NCBI GenBank assembly: GCA_017561665.1
Contig: JAFZBQ010000090.1
Coordinates: forward strand, 1 to 37,486
DNA length: 37,486 nucleotides
Source: Bacteroidales bacterium
Lineage (GTDB): Bacteria; Bacteroidota; Bacteroidia; Bacteroidales; UBA932
Direction: 5' to 3'
Both the position numbers and the translations under genes were made by a program. This document shows positions 33,344 through 37,486 of the stretch, piece after piece. Numbering within the stretch: position 1 is the first letter of the stretch; the number at the start of each line of letters is the position of its first letter. The notes beneath the pieces were generated by a model, which had not been told where the DNA came from, ran no database searches, and saw nothing but the letters and a program-made list of their open reading frames with translations.

Positions 33344-33812
33344 TACAATCGTCACAGAATGAATTATTCCGCCTCTTTTTTTCATTCTGCGGCAGTATAA
33401 TCCTTCTTTTCCCCACTATTAGTGTCACGAAAGGGAAATATTTGCACAATTTTTCATCCTAAGGCATTGCCAAGCACGCTCGGGCAGATGCCTTTAGCTT
33501 GTAAGCGTTGCCTCGCTGTCACTCCAGACGCCTGCCTTCCGCTCCAAAAATGCCTATGCTCGGGGACTCGCGCTTCGCGCTCAGACATCCCTCGCATGAC
33601 CGTCGTTTTTGCACGCTGCAGGCTGCGGCAAATCGTCGCCCCCGCTTTCGCGGGGACTCCTCAAATGGCCGCACCGGCGTCTTCCGCTAGCGCCGCTCGG
33701 CACCCGCTTCAAGCTGCGGCCTATTCTGCACTAAAACCAATAGTGTATTAAGCTGATTACTTTTGGTTTTGTAACTCATCTAGTTTCTTCTCTTTCTATT
33801 ATCTCTGCCTGC
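33344..33812. other. 469-bp GC-rich, hairpin-rich non-coding segment between the direct repeats
   Basis: No believable gene is present. It holds CAGAATGAA (33355-33363) complementary to TTCATTCTG (33381-33389), the hairpin CCCCGC-TTTC-GCGGGG (33640-33655), a CGCG-CTT-CGCG hairpin near 33569, and short inverted ends CACTATT (33414-33420) and AATAGTG (33739-33745). The 33450-33720 core is unlike both flanks in composition and has the look of a dispersed intergenic repeat. Whether it is mobile cannot be judged from one copy. Confidence 0.5.
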
Positions 33813-33861
33813 GCCGCCAAAGTCATCCTCAAAGCCCAGAAAGCCGCGAAATAATATCCGC
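33813..33861 (+). repeat. 49-bp direct repeat, copy 2 (peptidase 3'-end remnant)
   Basis: It differs from copy 1 at one position (C at 33845 for G at 33327). Here it is not attached to any reading frame, so it is a duplicated or recombined relic. Confidence 0.9.
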
Positions 33862-34086
33862 CACGGTAGTGCGCGAATGCTCATTTCTTTTCAAAAACTC
33901 ACATTGCAGTCGTTTTTAACACATACGTCTGTTTGACTTAAGCACAGGTGATACAGCGAATTACGTCTATTCCGTTTCTGTAATCAGAAATAGTTCGCCT
34001 AGTTCTCCGAATGTTTCCGTTTTGATGAGTTTATATGTAATACCTTTGACACAGCGGGACCCGTCTCGCACAAATACTTAAATATG
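33862..34086. other. Intergenic, nothing recognised
   Basis: I see no gene, RNA gene, promoter box or strong hairpin in this AT-rich stretch before the YefM/YoeB operator. Confidence 0.6.
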
Positions 34087-34148
34087 TGTACCATTTTGGT
34101 ACATTAGAATTTTTTATGTTACTTTTGTACTGTATAAACGATTTGTAC
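34087..34148 (+). promoter_or_regulatory. Operator/promoter of the YefM-YoeB operon
   Basis: Perfect palindrome TGTACCA-TTT-TGGTACA (34087-34103), -7 box TACTTTTG (34120-34127), and two further TGTAC half-sites at 34126-34130 and 34144-34148, the last just before the ATG. The E. coli yefM operator uses palindromes with a TGTACA core, so these are likely binding sites for the antitoxin. Confidence 0.7.
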
Positions 34149-34149
34149 T

Positions 34150-34416
34150 ATGGTTGTCGTAAGCAGCAGAGAATTCAGGGCCAACCAGCGCAAGTATTTT
34201 GACTTGGCCCGCACCAATGATGTGGTTATTACTTCCCGCGCATTCGGGAATTATAGGCTCGTGCCTTTAAAAGAAGAAGATATGCTGATAGATGAGACCA
34301 AACTGGACGCCAAGATTAGACAGGGCATTGAAGATTACGCAACCGGCAAAGTACATCGTATGAAAGAAGACGAGAGTATAGCTGAATATTTGGAGCGGAT
34401 GATAACGGAGGAATGA
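34150..34416 (+). CDS. yefM: YefM/Phd-family antitoxin
   Basis: An 88-residue protein with the typical Phd/YefM N-terminus VVVSSREFRANQRKYFDLART, followed by the beta strand VVITSRAFGNYRLVPL and a long acidic, unstructured-looking tail (DESIAEYLERMITEE) that would cover the toxin's active site. It neutralises the partner and represses the operon by binding the TGTAC sites upstream. The toxin starts two bases after its stop codon. The tail is longer than in E. coli YefM's core domain but within the family range. Confidence 0.88.
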   Translation: MVVVSSREFRANQRKYFDLARTNDVVITSRAFGNYRLVPLKEEDMLIDETKLDAKIRQGIEDYATGKVHRMKEDESIAEYLERMITEE

Positions 34417-34417
34417 G

Positions 34418-34684
34418 ATGTTCACTATTGTTTTCTCTCAAGACGCCAGGAAAGATCTGAAAGAACTCTACAAACATTCACCCACATCTGTAGCCAAACT
34501 AGCGAAACTGCTGGAAGAGGTCAGAATCCATCCAAGAACAGGGACTGGACAGATTGAGGTGTTGAAAGGATACGACGGCTCCGTTTATTCACGGCGCATA
34601 ACCCAAGAGCACAGATTAGTCTACAGGGTAATCGACGACACTGTCGAAGTTCTGGTAATATCCGCTTTCGGACACTATAAATAG
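34418..34684 (+). CDS. yoeB: YoeB/Txe-family toxin (ribosome-dependent mRNA endonuclease)
   Basis: An 88-residue toxin. The segment GTGQIEVLKGYDGSVYSRR-ITQEHRLVYRV aligns directly with E. coli YoeB. Active-site equivalents are Glu47 (YoeB Glu46), Arg66 (Arg65) and His86-Tyr87 (His83-Tyr84), all present; one extra Lys follows the usual HY terminus. Such toxins cleave mRNA in the ribosomal A site. It is co-transcribed with the antitoxin and closed by the terminator at 34748-34786. The operon lies in an AT-rich accessory tract beside an IS end. Confidence 0.92.
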   Translation: MFTIVFSQDARKDLKELYKHSPTSVAKLAKLLEEVRIHPRTGTGQIEVLKGYDGSVYSRRITQEHRLVYRVIDDTVEVLVISAFGHYK

Positions 34685-34747
34685 CACTGCCCATCGGGAC
34701 AAGAACTCTTTCACCCAAGAAGCTGTAGCGTAATATGCGTTTCAAAA

Positions 34748-34786
34748 AAGGCGTCAACCTTAATCGAGTTGACGCCTTCATTTTTT
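34748..34786. terminator. Bidirectional intrinsic terminator
   Basis: A perfect 11-bp stem (34748-34758 with 34768-34778, core GGCGTCAAC/GTTGACGCC) and a nine-base loop. CATTTTTT follows on the plus strand, and an A-run before it gives a U-tract on the minus strand. It serves both yoeB and the convergent 34830 gene. Confidence 0.88.
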
Positions 34787-34829
34787 ATGTAAAGCCTTGT
34801 TATATTACTCTTGATACTTTGCCGTGATA

Positions 34830-35417
34830 CTAAATATCATCGTCTATAATGGTCGATTCCTCTTGACGCCTTATCTCAACACCATTAGCGTCTTCATATC
34901 CCAATTGAACCCATCCTTCAGAGCTACTGGTGGCAGCTATTGATACCACAATTATACCGAGATCAGACTTCCAATATGTTGTATAGTAACCTTTATCGTT
35001 TTTAACTGCTTGTAACTCATATCCATCTCCCTCATAGTAAGGTTTAGAAAAAAATTCAAATTCGTCATTAGGTTTACCGTATTTGTCAGTATACTTTTCT
35101 TTGAACTCAAAATACTGGTTCTTGACAGAATACCACGATGACTTACTGGGCAACTGAGCGATTACCTTCCAAACTGTTTTTGTTTTTGGTGTTATACCGA
35201 CAAGGATTTTGCAATCTGAAAGACCAACAAAGGTCCCTTCCATAACAAGACCGTTTTCTAGCTCTGATACAACTTCAAATCCAGCCTGCTTCATTTTCTC
35301 GATAAATGATGAACTTGGGCCTGAGATAGGTATGTTTTTAAATGTGAGATGCTCTTGCTGAGCAAATGCGGCGATTCCTATGGTGATAGTCAACACCAAA
35401 CAAATAAGCTTTCTCAT
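34830..35417 (-). CDS. Small secreted protein, function unknown
   Basis: About 195 residues with a signal peptide (MRKLICLVLTITIGIAAFA, no lipobox). The mature part begins QQEHLTFKNIPISGPSSSFIEKMKQAGFEVV, a pattern I recall from uncharacterised Bacteroidales proteins, and has mixed alpha/beta character (LVMEGTFVGLSDCKILVG, QYFEFKEKYTDKYGKPNDEFEFF). A four-codon-longer start at 35429 exists, but 35417 is preferred. It begins the signal peptide, and it is 35 bases from the perfect -7 box at 35452-35459, the spacing seen at other genes here. No enzyme motif visible. Confidence 0.78.
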   Translation of the reverse strand: MRKLICLVLTITIGIAAFAQQEHLTFKNIPISGPSSSFIEKMKQAGFEVVSELENGLVMEGTFVGLSDCKILVGITPKTKTVWKVIAQLPSKSSWYSVKNQYFEFKEKYTDKYGKPNDEFEFFSKPYYEGDGYELQAVKNDKGYYTTYWKSDLGIIVVSIAATSSSEGWVQLGYEDANGVEIRRQEESTIIDDDI

Positions 35418-35451
35418 AATTAATTGCATAATAATTCTTTTGGACTTGGAA

Positions 35452-35459
35452 CAAAGTTA
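35452..35459 (-). promoter_or_regulatory. -7 promoter box TAACTTTG for the 34830 gene
   Basis: Perfect minus-strand TAnnTTTG match. Its distance to the ATG at 35417 (35 bases) supports that start over 35429. Confidence 0.55.
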
Positions 35460-35554
35460 GCTTTTTATTCCATAAACTGATACTATTAATCTTTCCTCTT
35501 TCTTTTAGGGAAACACTTGATTACAAGTTATCTCCTCAAACGAATGCGTGTCAC

Positions 35555-37213
35555 TTATTCTTCTTTTGGCTTACGTGGCTTTCGTGGAGCAAGAGATGCG
35601 CCAGACTCTTTGAAGTAATAATTCAGTACGATAACATCATCGTTATATCCAGCTGACACGGCTGTTCCCTGGTCTGAAACGAAAATGCCTTTTCCATTGT
35701 CAACAAATCCCTTCTCTGGCAGTACAATTGCCATTGCATCAACAAACTGTTGGTTGACATTTTCCGGGAAGGAAGATATTTTTTGATTCAACTCTACATA
35801 TGTTAATCTTGCATCTTTTGAGACCTCTATCCCATCTGAGAACCTATATCCATAAAAGTATGTGTACTTCTTATGCGACAAAAACCTGTCAAAATGCAAA
35901 ACCTTGATTGGATTTGTATAGTCATATATATCACGCGTCGATATTTCTGTTTTTTCAGAAAAAGTATACGGGAATTCTGACACATGGTCAGCAAATGTCT
36001 TTAAATCTGACAACTTTACACCATCCGCATAGTTACAGCAATCCTTATTAGAAAAAAACTTACAGAAATTTTCAGCCACTTTGATGGCATTAAAGAAGTT
36101 GCTGAGCAAATAAGAATGAGAATAGGTATTTGAATCGGAGAAGTTATTGATTCCCACATCTTTATTGGCACAATCTACGATAGCACTGAGTTTATCACTC
36201 TCGACCAAGAATCGATCTTTCGCAATAATGTCGATATCTGAATAATCAAAAGGGATAAGCACCTCATCTTTACGATTAATCAACCCTACCTTATCATTTT
36301 TCTTAGCAACAAGATAATCGCCTGCAAAGTGTAAGTCATCGTACTTGGCTCGAATAACGACCTCGCCTTCTAGATCTTTCATGCCAAATAAAACACCATC
36401 AGAAAAAATAACGTTGCCCTTATATGGCACCATTTGGTATAACTTATACTCTTTGCTTTTTCCGACATTTAGCACACGCTCTCCCTTCAAATTGAGCAAT
36501 ATGACGTCATTTTCTTTCTCAACGGCGATGAGGCCATCACTCACGTATGCGTGATTCTTGTATTCCTCTGATGAGAACGAAAACAGTTCCTTCCCGGAAA
36601 AGTCCATTAAAGTATACGTGTATGTATCATTATCATTTTTTATTCCCATACACACATACCCGTCTGTACTAATTGAACTTACATCATCATATTTGGCTGG
36701 AACGATTATTTCCCCCTTCGAATTCGCTATTCCATTTTTTCCTTCCCAATTCTCAAAAAAAAGATAATCCATATTATCGGATAGAGCAAAGCAATCTTTA
36801 AAATCTTCTGATAATACAGCGACCTCTTTACACTGTTTATCTATAATGGAAATCGGACATCCTGCTTTAGTTACTAATGCATATCCTTTCTCATTAAAAT
36901 CTGTTACTGCCACATATGACTCACTATTAATGGGCTTATTTACAGATTCAATAGTGTAGTAATCGTACTTATCTTCATTGTTCTTGACATAAAAGATATC
37001 ATCCCAAACAACCGAAGGCTCATTCTTAAATTCATCTTTAATTATGATTTCTCCCGTACGAACATCAACGAGGCTCCACAAGTCCGAACCAGCGAGTTTT
37101 ACCGGAAGATACTTTATCTCTCTTTCTGCGTTCTGCTTGGTACCACACGCACTAATAATCACAATTAGAAAAACAAGGATTGTTATTGCAAAGGTGTTTC
37201 TGTTGGTAGCCAT
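35555..37213 (-). CDS. WG-repeat lipoprotein
   Basis: A 552-residue lipoprotein (IISAC, Cys23). The middle contains several WG-type beta repeats of about 30-45 residues: GKNGIANSKGEIIVPAKYDDV, LFGMKDLEGEVVIRAKYDDL and KVGLINRKDEVLIPFDYSDI are the clearest, with weaker ones before them. Residues about 380-552 form a different, mixed domain with DRFLSHKKYTYFYGYRF and a late VLPEKGFVDNGKGIFVSD. WG repeats probably form a beta-propeller-like scaffold; no enzymatic role is known to me. The gene is AT-rich compared with the left half of the window, is preceded by a TATATTTG box, and sits 87 bases from an IS end. Its function is unknown. Confidence 0.85.
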   Translation of the reverse strand: MATNRNTFAITILVFLIVIISACGTKQNAEREIKYLPVKLAGSDLWSLVDVRTGEIIIKDEFKNEPSVVWDDIFYVKNNEDKYDYYTIESVNKPINSESYVAVTDFNEKGYALVTKAGCPISIIDKQCKEVAVLSEDFKDCFALSDNMDYLFFENWEGKNGIANSKGEIIVPAKYDDVSSISTDGYVCMGIKNDNDTYTYTLMDFSGKELFSFSSEEYKNHAYVSDGLIAVEKENDVILLNLKGERVLNVGKSKEYKLYQMVPYKGNVIFSDGVLFGMKDLEGEVVIRAKYDDLHFAGDYLVAKKNDKVGLINRKDEVLIPFDYSDIDIIAKDRFLVESDKLSAIVDCANKDVGINNFSDSNTYSHSYLLSNFFNAIKVAENFCKFFSNKDCCNYADGVKLSDLKTFADHVSEFPYTFSEKTEISTRDIYDYTNPIKVLHFDRFLSHKKYTYFYGYRFSDGIEVSKDARLTYVELNQKISSFPENVNQQFVDAMAIVLPEKGFVDNGKGIFVSDQGTAVSAGYNDDVIVLNYYFKESGASLAPRKPRKPKEE

Positions 37214-37245
37214 ATCTGTTGTACATTATTTGGTTAATCTGTGAG

Positions 37246-37253
37246 CAAATATA
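37246..37253 (-). promoter_or_regulatory. -7 promoter box TATATTTG for the WG-repeat gene
   Basis: Perfect minus-strand TAnnTTTG, 33 bases from the ATG at 37213. Confidence 0.55.
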
Positions 37254-37307
37254 ACCTTTTTTAAGGAATAACTGAAGCGTTAAAATAAACGGTACTCCAC
37301 TGACATG

Positions 37308-37341
37308 AACCCCGAAAGTTAGACAAAAAACTTTCGGGGTT
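37308..37341 (+). promoter_or_regulatory. 13-bp hairpin at the IS end, just before the transposase start
   Basis: Arms 37308-37320 and 37329-37341 (core CCCCGAAAGTT/AACTTTCGGGG) with an eight-base loop. The outer arm is part of the terminal inverted repeat and the inner arm ends five bases before the ATG. Confidence 0.8.
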
Positions 37342-37346
37342 TTGAT

Positions 37347-37486
37347 ATGTCAAAAAAGTACAAAAAGCACAGTTATGAAGATCGCCTCAAGTATATGAGG
37401 ATGATGGAAGATGGGTATAGCAGCAAGTATATCCATACTCATTATGGAATTAGTCATGAGCTTCTTGAAGCTTTGTGGCTCATGTA
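37347..37486 (+). CDS. IS3-family transposase OrfA, N-terminal part (runs off window)
   Basis: 46 codons are visible: MSKKYKKHSYEDRLKYMRMM, EDGYSSKYIHTHYGISHELL and EALWLM. This is the helix-turn-helix start of IS3-family OrfA proteins ('F..E.r....l..G.s...ia..fgi....l..W'). It would bind the terminal repeats; the catalytic DDE part is encoded by a second frame beyond the window. The start follows a hairpin made from the IS end. The call is limited by the short visible length. Confidence 0.75.
   Translation, partial: MSKKYKKHSYEDRLKYMRMMEDGYSSKYIHTHYGISHELLEALWLM

Larger units (their letters stand above)
37301..37486 (+). mobile_element. Left end of an IS3-family (IS150-like) insertion sequence, truncated by the window
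   Basis: The terminus TGACATGAACCCCGAAAGTT resembles the TGxxCTGACCCC-AAAGTTxGACA ends of IS150-type elements, and a transposase frame opens 46 bases inside. The right end and any target duplication lie outside the window. Confidence 0.75.

Noticed and set aside
33355..33389. Terminator after the P1 peptidase gene
   Set aside because: The nine-base stem has a 17-base loop and no U-tract follows; the T-run is in the loop. A functional terminator is unproven.
33414..33745. A MITE bounded by CACTATT/AATAGTG
   Set aside because: Seven-base inverted ends are easily found by chance and no clear target duplication flanks them; kept only as a possibility within the repeat finding.
33422..33751. A 109-codon open frame in the GC-rich segment
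   Set aside because: No recognisable domain, very high Ala, Cys and Arg content from hairpin-rich DNA, and no promoter; treated as chance.

Overview
The window reads as chromosomal DNA of an anaerobic, gut-type member of the Bacteroidales. The reasons are SusC/SusD outer-membrane pairs, BACON-domain lipoproteins, DUF5689, BspA-like leucine-rich repeats, glycine-lipid acyltransferases, a flavodiiron protein with rubredoxin, almost no Shine-Dalgarno sequences, and many copies of the Bacteroidota -7 promoter box TAnnTTTG. I cannot name the genus. Most of the window is GC-rich; about 24.1-27.9 kb and 33.4-37.5 kb are visibly richer in A+T and look like accessory DNA.

Layout. (a) 1-1421: the 3' end of metK and two small divergent BACON-type lipoprotein genes. 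(b) 1418-10078, minus strand: a tight five-gene operon. In transcription order it encodes a multi-OB-fold/BACON lipoprotein, a BACON-NUC1 nuclease lipoprotein, a secreted endonuclease/exonuclease/phosphatase-fold enzyme, a TonB-dependent receptor and a DUF5689 lipoprotein. I read this as a candidate system for binding, cutting and importing extracellular nucleic acid, and it is the most interesting locus here. (c) 10149-13422: flavodiiron protein and rubredoxin (O2/NO detoxification), a Gfo/Idh/MocA oxidoreductase on the minus strand, and an M48 metalloprotease lipoprotein. (d) 13494-24133: a polysaccharide utilization locus with GH3, GH144-like, SusC, SusD, LamG lipoprotein and Ig-GH144-like genes. 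The enzyme pair points to beta-1,2-glucan (sophoran). (e) 24123-27898: a ParE/RelE-type toxin-antitoxin pair facing the end of the PUL, then a structured leader, a 51-residue small protein and a two-lobed BspA-like lipoprotein. (f) 27990-29774, minus: a GT4 glycosyltransferase and a nicotinamidase-like hydrolase. (g) 29875-33336: glsA-glsB (glycine lipid synthesis), an uncharacterised 149-residue protein overlapping glsB, and a secreted P1-family peptidase. (h) 33337-37486: a 49-bp duplication of the peptidase 3' end around a 469-bp GC-rich hairpin segment, a YefM/YoeB-type toxin-antitoxin operon with its operator, a small secreted protein, a WG-repeat lipoprotein and the left end of an IS3-family element that runs off the window.

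How the genes work together. The window is dominated by cell-envelope functions: two TonB-powered uptake systems (one probably for nucleic acid, one for beta-glucan), each with its own surface lipoproteins and enzymes, plus membrane-lipid synthesis and surface repeat proteins. Functional calls rest on motifs read by eye; no database search was run.
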